Assembly: GCF_963678635.1 (NCBI RefSeq)
Contig: NC_087069.1
Location: 24,604,303-24,668,302 of the forward strand
Length of the DNA stretch: 64,000 nucleotides
Source: Symsagittifera roscoffensis
Lineage: Eukaryota > Xenacoelomorpha > Acoela > Convolutidae
Direction: 5' to 3'
Positions 52,571-64,000 of this stretch are shown here, piece by piece (position 1 is the stretch's first letter; each line of letters starts with the position of its first letter). Both the position numbers and the translations under genes were made by a program. The notes beneath the pieces are model-generated. The model saw only the letters and a list, made by a program, of their open reading frames with translations. It had not been told where the DNA came from and did no database searches.

Positions 52571-52824
52571 TATGTCCTTTCCTTGAACAAGCGCTCAAAT
52601 TGGCATGTCGATTCGAACGGCGATTTACGAACTGGTGATCTCGTCTGGATTGTCGATCCCAGCAGCCCTCGTGGGCACTACTTCTTAGTTCGAGTAACTG
52701 CTTTACGGCAAAGATAACGTCGCTCTACCGGGACAGTAGCCAATCGTATAGGCAGTGCGTCCCGTCGGGTTGGGCGAAGGTTCGAATGCCGGCTAGATTG
52801 TTTCCTTTCTAAACTCAAAAATAC
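52571..52824 (+). pseudogene. BEL/Pao integrase remnant, copy B
   Basis: Same decayed fragment as 23057-23310, with the GDLVWIVDP...SPRGHYFLV signature and the same stops and frame change. Confidence 0.72.
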
Positions 52825-53302
52825 GCCGAATTTGGCGAGACATAAATTTAGGCTCCGTAACCGGGTTTGACCCCCAAAAAACCTTTTCTGTTTTGTTTAA
52901 CTATTTCAACTAGTTCATAAAACGGCCTTGGCTGACCTTGATTGACAGGTTTTTGTCTGTGAATAAAGCCGTGTTTTGCCAAAGTGTGAACGCACTCTCA
53001 CGCATAAGATTGGTGCTGTTAAAAGAAGTCTGATTAAGGAAATTGTTTATATGTTTTGAGCCGATTAAAAGCCAAAATTTGGCCGACCTAAAAATTGAGT
53101 CGACAAAATTTTGGAATTGGTTTTGAAAATCCGAGCGCAACACCCCCCCTCCCCCCACACACACCTCTCGATAAAATAGTAGATCCGCCCACCCCTGATT
53201 TTAGCCATTCATATTCTGTCATCGAGAGAATTGTAAGTTCAAAAACTTGTTTTTATTTCTTGGTTTCATTGGTTTTTGTCTTTGTCTGAGAGTGTTTGTT
53301 TT

Positions 53303-53551
53303 TTATTTTCCAACACTCGCCATCGTGCAACTTGAAGTTCCAGGGCTGCAAATACTCCCCGTTGGACATTGAATATTATTTTGCATGTAGATATTGCATC
53401 TGATCGTCTCGCATCTCTCGTACAGGTAGTTACACTCCATTGGGAACGGACAATCTGAAGAATCCTTACATTTCCTTAACCGTTTTTCCATTGGTACGGA
53501 AGCAGCTAGGCTGAGTGCCAAGGAAAGAATGAGGAAACTGTATAACTCCAT
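53303..53551 (-). CDS. Secreted Cys-rich peptide, copy B
   Basis: Identical 82-residue product to 23789-24037: signal peptide, KR pair, eight Cys, stop overlapped by AATAAA, same TATA-like motif upstream (about 53725-53734). The duplication therefore doubles this gene's dose. Confidence 0.7.
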   Translation of the reverse strand: MELYSFLILSLALSLAASVPMEKRLRKCKDSSDCPFPMECNYLYERCETIRCNIYMQNNIQCPTGSICSPGTSSCTMASVGK

Positions 53552-53773
53552 ATTTCAATTTCTATATTGTTTTGACTTTTTCAAAGCTACAATTTAGCCT
53601 AACGATGCCGGTCGGACTTGAATCGTGTGTGAAAACAAGAAAACTTTTGGTAATAGAAAGTCCCGCGGATTTTACTTTCATGTGGTGATCAAACGTGATA
53701 CGAAATCACGAAAGATCAAGAATTGTATAAATACTTGCTTCAAATGAAGTGTATACATAAAAAACGAAGGAAA

Positions 53774-54316
53774 CCTTGGCTCTTTTTCCTTTTCCCCCAC
53801 CTGCAAATGTTTATAATTAAAATTTTTGTTCAAATTGTCCGATTGTCATGAAAATTGACATGCAGACTGATTATGCCATGACAAACATATTTGATCTTCA
53901 TAATCAACCTCATAAAACCCCTCGTTAGACGATAAAATTGATTGTCGTGTGAGGTGGGGGGGGGGAGGAAAAAGAGCCGAAACCTTAAGCCTCATCCTAA
54001 ACCGAGAAAAAAGAAATATTCGACAAGCTTGCACCCTCCCCCATCCCCTCCTGTATGAACACCAATTTTGTGGTGAAACTGAAACGAATGGTTTTATAGG
54101 CTTAGGCTCTTTTTCCTTCATACCCCCCCTCCCACCTCACTTGAGCTTCAATATATTAGTGTAACGAGTGGTTTTAGGAGGTTGAGTATGAAGACCAAAT
54201 ACGTTTGTCGTGGCCTTTTTATTCTGTATGTAAAATTTCATAACAATCGGACTATGTGGTCAACAAATTTACATGTAAAAACTTGCAGGTGGGGGGAAAA
54301 GGAAAAAGAGCCCAGG
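53774..54316. mobile_element. Foldback-type repeat, copy B
   Basis: Same inverted-arm element as 24260-24814 but with a 10-G run (53956-53965) and a 7-C run (54123-54129), so 12 bp shorter. Confidence 0.63.
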
Positions 54317-54652
54317 CTTATATTGACCAAGTCTGTTTGTCATGGCCTATATTCAAGTCGCATACCGGCAATAATTCCTTTTGTAGTAGTGGAAATACTA
54401 CACGGACAAAGGACCATTGTCTAAATTGTTTATTTAACGACCCAAGTCTAAATTGGAGCGTGCCCTTTAAATTAAAGCCTTTTTTCAATAAATCAGACAT
54501 TGATTGATTTATTCTTATTCGGACCATAAACTCTTGTTTTGAAAATCCACTACTTTTTAAATACTTGTCCAATTTTTCTCATTTTTCATGCTCAGTATTT
54601 TAAAAAGGGCTGCGATTACTATCACGTCCCGTTTAACTATCTTTTGAAACAC

Positions 54653-55294
54653 GATGGATAAAAATTTAGCTTTTTTGTTGGCTGCACGGGAATTCTTCTT
54701 GCTTTGATTAAGCAGAAATACACCTGCAATATGATGCATCAGAGAAAAACTATGAATTTTTAATACGACCGAACTGAAAACTGCGGTTTAAGTCAAAGGG
54801 GACTAATAATTTAGGGATATTTGATTTGAAAAAATCAAATAAAATCTAGTTGAAAATTCCCTTATGAGGAAGGGAGAATGAAAAAAGAAGGGTGAAACGT
54901 GAACTATTAAAGATGAATCAGCCGCCGGCTTATGCTTACGAGCAAAAGGACTGGCCTGAAATCTTCAGTGTTTCATTTTTCTCAGCCAGCTGCAAGTCTT
55001 CAACTTCAACAATTTCAGTTTTAAAATAAATAACTTTTCTCTTTCACTTTTACAAAACATTAAAACTAGTCTTTTTTCCCAATATGAGAAAAATAATTTT
55101 CTCTCTGGATTTCGATAAACAGTAAATCGAGATAAATACGATCGAGAAAACCCAGAGCACAAAAACGAACGGACAAGACTCCCCAAAACTAACCAACAAA
55201 AGCGGACTCATTCAAGATCGACTCGATAATCCTACCCAATCGTCAACCTTAAAAGAAGAAAAAACAATCATGTAAAAATAAAAGTAAATAACCC
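54653..55294. other. 642-bp segment present only in copy B
   Basis: At the matching place copy A has only AAT (25151-25153). The segment shows no inverted ends and no target duplication, so a deletion in copy A is the simpler reading. A 73-codon minus frame (54965-55186) is inside it, with no recognisable product. Confidence 0.75.
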
Positions 55295-55488
55295 ATCCCT
55301 CAAAGGTATATTTTTAACATTTACCTAATCTAATAACCCTGTGCTTTGTATTTTTCTAGCTAATTATTTCATACCTTTTCTAACTATTGTTTCTACTATA
55401 ACGTTTTTCAAGAAACTTGACGGTCTTAGGTGAAACTTAGAACTTAGGATAATATACTAAGCAATCAACCAGCAATGAAAACCGAGTA

Positions 55489-55947
55489 AACTTTTCCCCT
55501 CCATCCCCCTAAAAAACTTTATTAGTAATTTTTTTTTCACATAGTCCGATTGATACAAAAACTGAAATGCGGTCGAATTAGGCCATGCAAAATGGCCGGC
55601 ATATTTTACCTTGTGAAATTTTTCGTTTAAATCATAAAATAATTGCTTATATAGGTGAGAAGCAACAGGAAAAGAAGCCAGCATGCTAATTTTGGTAATA
55701 GACACTGTGAACAAAATGTGTGGCTGTCCCCCCCCCCCCCCCCCCCCCGATCACCTGCTAATTTTTATATTTGAAGTTAATGTTCACTTCGCCATGAAAA
55801 TTAACATGCAGACTAATTAGGCCATGACAAACAAATTTGGTCTCCATATTTAACCTTGTAAAGCCAATCGTTAGACCATCAAATTCGGTTGTAAAATTTA
55901 GCAGACTGACGAAAAGAAAAAAGGGCTCTTTTCCAGTTCCCCCCTTC
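55489..55947. repeat. Foldback-arm direct copies, copy B
   Basis: Counterpart of 25350-25802 with a 21-C run and a 4-bp deletion before it (GTAATAGACAC against GTAATAATCGGACAC). Confidence 0.58.
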
Positions 55948-56804
55948 AAAATACCGAGTTATATGTTTGATTTACGTGTTTTTACGGCTAAATGCGTGAT
56001 GTTAAGCTGTAAAATAAGTGTTAAGCTGTTTAGTTGTTCTAAATGATGTTAAGCGTGATGTTAAGCTGTTCAGAATTGGCGATTTGTTCATCACGCCAAA
56101 TTTCATTGCATTATGAATCTGTTATATAGACTTTTGAAAACTGAATTTGAAAGGGGGACTGGAAAAGAGCCGAAAAAAAACCGAAATATTTCAAGAGCAA
56201 AAACTATAAGTGGTTGGTTCATGGGCGGATTTATGGGAGGATATACGCTCCCCCTTAGCAGTTCGACCCCAAGCCGACTCAAAAGGTCCCCTCTTTGTAC
56301 TATTTTGTGATATCAATTTTTGGCTGACTGACCCCATAAAGTTTTCTACAGACGCCTTTGGCCATAATATATACTAACCTAAAAGGGGGATCGCATTTTT
56401 TTGCCGGTTCTTTTTTTAAATTGCCAGGGCGCAGAAAAGTTTGTCAAGGGGGGTCTGTATAGTTATTCAAGAGAGTTACGAAAAGCAATTTGTTCGACCT
56501 AAAAAGGACAGGATTTGTGATGCGCTGTGATATTTTTGCGCTGTTTCCAAACCCACACTGCGGTTTCATGAATTAATAATCGATTTTTATGCTTTTCCGT
56601 TGCCAGTCTTTATAAAAATACCGAAAAATTGATTATAACCGTTAAAATGGAATCTATCTTCCACTTTCCCCCACTTTGCAAATTCAGTTTTGAAAAAAAA
56701 ACTAGTTATAAACTTACCATCATAGAACCAGTTGGAAACTAGTTTGTATATCCAATTATTTTATTGATAAAACTATCTCAAATTTTATTGATAAAACTAT
56801 CTCA

Positions 56805-59800
56805 ATGAATCGGACGTTACGAGTTCAAGGGTTACAAGTGATATGAATCGGACTTTGTGAGTACGAGGATCACAAATCAAATTAATCGCATTTGTGAGTA
56901 CGAGGCTTACAAGTGAAATGAATCGGACATTGTGAGTACGAGAGTTACCAGTGAAAAGAAGCGGACATTGTGAGTACGAGAGTTACCAGTGAAAAGAAGC
57001 GGACATTGCGAGTACGAGAGTTACCAGTGAAATGAATCGGACATTGTGAGTACGAGAGTTACCAGTGAAATGAATCGGACATTGTGAGTACGAGAGTTAC
57101 CAGTGAAATGAATCGGACATTGTGAGTACGAGAGTTACCAGTGAAAAGAAGCGGACATTGCGAGTACGAGGGTTATACAGGAAATGAATCGGACATTACG
57201 AGTACAAGGGTTACAAAAGAATTGATTTGGAAATTGTGAGTACAAGGATCACAAATCAAATTAACCGCATATTGAGTTGCACGAGGGTTACAAGTGAAAT
57301 GAATTGGACATTGTGAGTACGAGAATTCCAATTAAGAAGAAGCGGACATTTTGAGTATGATGGTTACAAATGAAATGAATCGCATATCGAGTACAAGGGT
57401 TACAAGTGAAACGAATGGGACATTGTGAGTGCGAGAGTTACAAGTGAAATGAAGCTGATATTTTGAGTACGAGGATTATAAATGAAAACAATCGGAAATA
57501 ACGAGGACAAGGGTTACAAGTGAACTGAATCGGACATTGTGACTACGATGTTATAGATGAAATCAATCGGACATTACGATTACAAGGGTTGCAAGTGAGA
57601 TGAAGTAAGTACAAGGATCACAAATCAAATTAATGGCATTTTGTGAGTACGAGGGTTACAAGTGAAATGAATCGGACCTTGTGAGTACGAGCTTTACAAG
57701 TGAAATGAAGCGGACATTGTGAGTACGAGGGTCATAAAAGAAATGAATCGGACATAACGAGTACAAGAATTACTAGTGAAAAGAATTGGACAATGTGAGT
57801 ACGAGGACCACAAATCGAATTAATTGCATATTGTGTGTACGAGGGTTACAAGTGAAATGAGTCGGACATTGTGAGTACGAGAAATACAGGTGAAATGAAG
57901 CGGATATTGCGAGTACGAGGGTAAAAAAGGAAAAGAATCGGACAAGACAAGTACAAGGGTTACAAGTGAAATGATTTTAAAAGTGTAAGTACGAGGATCA
58001 CAGAACAAATCAACCGCATATTGAGTTGTACGAGGGTTACAAGCGAGAAGAATTGGACGTTGTGAGTACGAGAGTTACAAGTTAGAAGTATCGGACATTG
58101 TGAGGACGATGGTTATAACTGAAACGACATGGACATTATGAGTACAAGGGTTGCAAGTGAAAAGAGTCGGACATTGTGAGTACGAGGATCAGAAATCAAA
58201 TTAATCGCATATTGTGTGTACGAGGGTTACAAGTGAAATGAATCGGACCTTGTGAGTACGAGAGTTACAAGTGAAATGAAGCGGAAATTCTGAGTACGAG
58301 GGTTATAAAAGAAATGAATCGGACATAACGAGTACAAAAATTACTAGTGAATAGAAACGGACATTGTGAGTACGAGGATCACAAGTCAAATTAATCGCAT
58401 ATTGTGTGTACGAAGGTTACAAGTGAAATGAGTCGGACATTGTGAGTACGAGAGTTACAAGTGAAATGAATCGAACATTACGAGTACAAGGGTTACAAGT
58501 GAAATGATTTAAAAATTGTAAGTACGAGGATCACAAATCAAATTAACCGCATTTTGAATTGAACGAAATGTTTTAAGCGAGAAGAATTGTAGGTTGTGAG
58601 TACGACAGTTACAAGAAAGAAGAATTGGATATTGTTAGGTCGATGGTTATAAATGAAAGGAAACGGACATTACGAGTACAAGGGTTACAAGTGGAAAGAA
58701 GCGGACAATGTGAGTACGAGGATCAGAAATCAAATTGATAGCATATTGTGTGTACGAGGATTACAAGTGAAATGAGTCGGACATGGTGAGTATGGGGGTT
58801 ATAAAGGAAATGGATCGGACATTACGAGTACAAGTGTTACAAGTAAAAATTATTTGGAAATTGTAAGTACGAGGATCGCAAATCAAATTAACCGCATATT
58901 GAGTTGTACGGGGGTTACAAGCGAGAAGAATTGGACGTTGTGAGCACGAGAGTTAAAAGTAAGAAGAAGCGGACATTGTGACTACGATGGTTATAAATGA
59001 AATGAAACGGACATTAAAAGTACAAGGGTTATAAGTGAAAAAAATCTGACATTGTGAGTACGAGGTTCACAAATCAAATTCATCGCATATTGTGAGTACA
59101 AGGATTACAAGTGAAATGAATCAGACATTGTGAGTGCGAGAGTTACAAGTGAATTGAAGCTGATGTTGTGAGTACGAGGATTATAAATGAAATGAATCGG
59201 ACTTTACGAGAACAAGGGTTGCAAGTGAAATGATTTGTGAAATGAAGCGGACATTGTGAGTACGGTGGTTATAAAGGAAGTGAATCGGACATAACGATTA
59301 CAAAAATTACTAGTGAATAGAAACGGACATTGTGAGTACGAGGATCACAAATCAAATTAATCGCATATTTTGTGTACGAGGGTTACAAGTGAGATGAGTC
59401 GGACATTGTGAGTACGAGAGTTACAAGTGAAATGAAGCGGACATTGCGAGTACGAGGGTTATAAAGGAAATAAAACGGACATTAGGAGTACAAGGGTTAC
59501 AAGTGAAATGATTTGAAAATTGTAAGTTCGAGGATCACAAATCAAATGAACCGCATATTGAGTTGTACGAGGGTTTTAAGCGAGAGGAATTGTACGTTGT
59601 GAGTACGAGAGTTACAAGTTAGAAGAATCGGACATTGTGAGGACGATGGTTATAAATGAAACGACATGGACATTATGAGTACAAGGGTTACAAGTGAGAT
59701 GAGTCGGACATTGTGAGTACGAGAGTTACAAGTGAAATGAAGCGGACATTGCGAGTACGAGGGTAAAAAAGGAAAAGAATCGGACAAGACAAGTACAAGG

Positions 59801-62800
59801 GTTACAAGTGAAATGATTTTAAAAGTGTAAGTACGAGGATCACAGAACAAATCAACCGCATATTGAGTTGCACGAGGGTTACAAGCGAGAAGAATTGGAC
59901 GTTGTGAGTACGAGAGTTACAAGTTAGAAGAATCGGACATTGTGAGGACGATGGTTAAAAATGAAACGACATGGACATTATGAGTACAAGGGTTACAAGT
60001 GAAAAGAGTCGGACATTGTGAGTACGAGGATCAGAAATCAAATTCATCGCATATTGTGTGTACGAGGGTTACAAGTGAAATGAATCGGACCTTGTGAGTA
60101 CGAGAGTTACAAGTGAAATGAAGCGGAAATTGTGAGTACGAGGGTTATAAAAGAAATGAATCGGACATAACGAGTACAAAAATTACTAGTGAATAGAAAC
60201 GGACATTGTGAGTACGAGGATCACAAGTCAAATTAATCGCATATTGTGTGTACGAAGGTTACAAGTGAAATGAGTCGGACATTGTGAGTACGAGAGTTAC
60301 AAGTGAAATGAATCGAACATTACGAGTACAAGGGTTACAAGTGAAATGATTTAAAAATTGTAAGTACGAGGATCACAAATCAAATTAACCGCATATTGAA
60401 TTGAACGAATTGTTTTAAGCGAGAAGAATTGTAGGTTGTGAGTACGACAGTTACAAGAAAGAAGAATTGGACATTGTTAGAACGATGGTTATAAATGAAA
60501 CGAAACGGACATTACGAGTACAAGCGTTACAAGTGGAAAGAAGCGGACAATGTGAGTACGAGGATCGCAAATCAAATTAACCGCATATTGAATTGTACGG
60601 GGGTTACAAGCGAGAAGAATTGGACGTTGTGAGCACGAGAGTTACAAGTAAGAAGAAGCGGAAATTGTGACTACGATGGTTATAAATGAAATGAAACGGA
60701 CATTAAAAGTACAAGGGTTATAAGTGAAAAAAATCTGACATTGTGAGTACGAGGTTCACAAATCAAATTCATCGCATATTTTGAGTACAAGGATTACAAG
60801 TGAAATGAATCAGACATTGTGAGTGCGAGAGTTACAAGTGAATTGAAGCTGATGTTGTGAGTACGAGGATTATAAATGAAATGAATCGGACTTTACGAGA
60901 ACAAGGGTTGCAAGTGAAATGATTTGTGAAATGAAGCGGACATTGTGAGTACGGTGGTTATAAAGGAAGTGAATCGGACATAACGATTACAAAAATTACT
61001 AGTGAATAGAAACGGACATTGTGAGTACGAGGATCACAAATCAAATTAATCGCATATTTTGTGTACGAGGGTTACAAGTGAGATGAGTCGGACATTGTGA
61101 GTACGAGAGTTACAAGTGAAATGAAGCGGACATTGCGAGTACGAGGGTTATAAAGGAAATAAAACGGACATTAGGAGTACAAGGGTTACAAGTGAAATGA
61201 TTTGAAAATTGTAAGTTCGAGGATCACAAATCAAATGAACCGCATATTGAGTTGTACGAGGGTTTTAAGCGAGAGGAATTGTACGTTGTGAGTACGAGAG
61301 TTACAAGTTAGAAGAATCGGACATTGTGAGGACGATGGTTATAAATGAAAGGTCATGGACATTATGAGTACAAGGGTTACAAGTGAGATGAGTCGGACAT
61401 TGTGAGTACGAGAGTTACAAGTGAAATGAAGCGGACATTGCGAGTACGAGGGTAAAAAAGGAAAAGAATCGGACAAGACAAGTACAAGGGTTACAAGTGA
61501 AATGATTTTAAAAGTGTAAGTACGAGGATCACAGAACAAATCAACCGCATATTGAGTTGCACGAGGGTTACAAGCGAGAAGAATTGGACGTTGTGAGTAC
61601 GAGAGTTACAAGTTAGAAGAATCGGACATTGTGAGGACGATGGTTAAAAATGAAACGACATGGACATTATGAGTACAAGGGTTACAAGTGAAAAGAGTCG
61701 GACATTGTGAGTACGAGGATCAGAAATCAAATTCATCGCATATTGTGTGTACGAGGGTTACAAGTGAAATGAATCGGACCTTGTGAGTACGAGAGTTACA
61801 AGTGAAATGAAGCGGAAATTGTGAGTACGAGGGTTATAAAAGAAATGAATCGGACATAACGAGTACAAAAATTACTAGTGAATAGAAACGGACATTGTGA
61901 GTACGAGGATCACAAATCAAATTAATCGCATATTGTGTGTACGAAGGTTACAAGTGAAATGAGTCGGACATTGTGAGTACGAGAGTTACAAGTGAAATGA
62001 ATCGAACATTACGAGTACAAGGGTTACAAGTGAAATGATTTAAAAATTGTAAGTACGAGGATCACAAATCAAATTAACCGCATATTGAATTGAACGAATT
62101 GTTTTAAGCGAGAAGAATTGTAGGTTGTGAGTACGACAGTTACAAGAAAGAAGAATTGGACATTGTTAGAACGATGCTTATAAATGAAACGAAACGGACA
62201 TTACGAGTACAAGCGTTACAAGTGGAAAGAAGCGGACAATGTGAGTACGAGGATCGCAAATCAAATTAACCGCATATTGAATTGTACGGGGGTTACAAGC
62301 GAGAAGAATTGGACGTTGTGAGCACGAGAGTTACAAGTAAGAAGAAGCGGAAATTGTGACTACGATGGTTATAAATGAAATGAAACGGACATTAAAAGTA
62401 CAAGGGTTATAAGTGAAAAAAATCTGACATTGTGAGTACGAGGTTCACAAATCAAATTCATCGCATATTTTGAGTACAAGGATTACAAGTGAAATGAATC
62501 AGACATTGTGAGTGCGAGAGTTACAAGTGAATTGAAGCTGATGTTGTGAGTACGAGGATTATAAATGAAATGAATCGGACTTTACGAGAACAAGGGTTGC
62601 AAGTGAAATGATTTGTGAAATGAAGCGGACATTGTGAGTACGGTGGTTATAAAGGAAGTGAATCGGACATAACGATTACAAAAATTACTAGTGAATAGAA
62701 ACGGACATTGTGAGTACGAGGATCACAAATCAAATTAATCGCATATTTTGTGTACGAGGGTTACAAGTGAGATGAGTCGGACATTGTGAGTACGAGAGTT

Positions 62801-64000
62801 ACAAGTGAAATGAAGCGGACATTGCGAGTACGAGGGTTATAAAGGAAATGAATCGGACATTACGAGTACAAGGGTTACAAGTGAAATGATTTGAAAATTG
62901 TAAGTTCGAGGATCACAAATCAAATGAACCGCATATTGAGCTGTACGAGGGTTTTAAGCGAGAGGATTTGCACGTTGTGAGTACGACAGTTACAAGAAAG
63001 AAGAAGCGGACATTGTAAGAACGATGGTTATAAACGAAATGAATTGGACATTACGAGTACAAGGGTTACAAGTGAAAAGAATCGGACATTGTGAGTACGA
63101 GGATCAAAAATCAAATTAATCGTATGTTGCGAGTCTGAGGGTTCTAAAGGAAACGAATTGGACATAAAGATTACAAAAATTACCAGTGAATAGAAACGGA
63201 CATTGTGAGTACGAGGATCACAAATCAAATTAATGACATATTTTGTGTACGAGGGTTACAAGTGAGATGAGTCGGAAATTTTGAGTACGAGAGTTACAAG
63301 TGAAATCAAGCGGACATTGCGAGTACGAGGGTTATAAAAGAAATGAATCGGACATTACGAGTACAAGGGTTACAAGTGAAATGATTTGAAAATTGTAAGT
63401 TCGAGGATCACAAATCAAATGAACCGCATATTGAGTTGTACGAGGATTTTAAGCGAGAGGAATTGTACGTTGTGAGTACGACAGTTACAAGAAAGAAGAA
63501 GCGGACATTGTAAGAACGATGGTTATAAATGAAGTGAATTGGACATTACGAGTACAAGAGTTCCAAGTGAAAAGAATCGGACATTGTGAGTACGAGGATC
63601 ACAAATCAAATTAATCGCATATTTTGTGTACGAGGGTTACAAGTGAGATGAGTCGGACATTGTGAGTACGAGAGTTACAAGTGAAATGAAGCGGACATTG
63701 CGAGTACGAGGGTTATAAAGGAAATGAATCGGACGTTACGAGTACAAGGGTTACAAGTGAAATGATTTGAAAATTGTAAGTTCAAGGATCACAAATCAAG
63801 TGAACCGCATATTGAGTTGTACGAGGATTTTAAGAGGGAGGAATTGTACGTTGTCAGTACGACAGTTACAAGAAAGAAGAAGCGGACATTGTAAGAACGA
63901 TGGTTATAAATGAAATGAATTGGACATTACGAGTACAGGAGTTACAAGTGAAAAGAATCGGACATTGTGAGTACGAGGATCACAAATCAAATTAACCGCA
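56805..64000. repeat. Satellite array B (38-bp monomer, 1,689-bp higher-order repeat)
   Basis: Starts with the same monomers as array A, then shows a local expansion of the GAGAGTTACCAGTGAAA monomer (about 56940-57160) that copy A has once. Further in, a 1,689-bp unit is repeated (marker GAATTGAAGCTGATG at 59151, 60840, 62529; 66-codon frames at 59650 and 61339). 1,689 is close to twice 843. The array runs off the window. Confidence 0.93.

Larger units (their letters stand above)
42885..64000. repeat. Segmental tandem duplication, copy B (continues beyond window)
   Basis: It begins abruptly at TTTGAATCTGGAATTG, equal to position 13372, directly after satellite. It carries truncated RT, complete Gag-PR, ORF1, leader, 5' LTR, host flank, BEL/Pao remnant, peptide gene, foldback repeats and a second satellite array. 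Its far end is not in the window. Confidence 0.9.

Noticed and set aside
54965-55186. 73-codon minus frame in the copy-B-only segment
   Set aside because: No domain and no start context; low-complexity Lys/Leu tail.

Overview
The window is repeat-dominated, AT-rich eukaryotic DNA, most likely from an invertebrate animal. It has no bacterial or organellar gene organisation. It carries a Ty3/Gypsy-type LTR retrotransposon and a decayed BEL/Pao fragment, and BEL/Pao elements are known only from animals. It also has large tandem satellites and a small secreted Cys-rich peptide gene. I could not fix the phylum.

Layout. (1) 1-2229: host flank with a 22-bp minisatellite and a broken, unidentified coding relic on the minus strand. 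(2) 2234-21108: one very large (18,875 bp) LTR retrotransposon on the minus strand. It has two 410-bp LTRs (TG...CA, one mismatch between them) and a 4-bp target duplication (AGAT). Read 5' to 3' on the minus strand it holds: LTR, tRNA-like PBS, 1.25 kb leader, a basic 155-aa ORF, a 1594-aa Gag-protease, RT-RNase H in the -1 frame, integrase split over two frames, a 62-aa membrane ORF, a 377-codon Pro/Ser-rich ORF without any ATG, an env-like gene with a frameshift and a nonsense codon, a 602-aa ORF of unknown function, a 1.6-kb 3' UTR, LTR. (3) 21109-26659: host flank with a BEL/Pao integrase remnant, an 82-aa secreted peptide gene and a family of foldback/direct repeats bounded by poly-G/poly-C tracts. 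(4) 26660-42884: a satellite of 38-bp monomers in several higher-order periods (429, 843, about 1,980 bp and larger). (5) 42885-64000: a second copy of everything from position 13372 on, starting abruptly inside the RT gene. It carries truncated RT, Gag-PR, ORF1, leader, 5' LTR, flank, peptide gene and a second satellite array still running at the window's end.

The repeat of (2)-(4) in (5) is a direct tandem duplication with a period of 29,513 bp. Outside the satellite the copies differ by only a handful of substitutions, so it is very recent. The satellites nevertheless already have different higher-order structure (429/843-bp units in the first array, a 1,689-bp unit in the second).

The element's genes would make capsid, protease, RT/RNase H and integrase from a genomic RNA. 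The membrane, Pro-rich, env-like and 602-aa ORFs would come from a downstream, probably spliced, RNA. Three neighbouring ORF pairs overlap stop-to-start (ORF1/gag, Pro-rich/env, env/602-aa ORF), which suggests coupled termination-reinitiation. The element looks recently inserted, but integrase and env carry frame disruptions in this copy.
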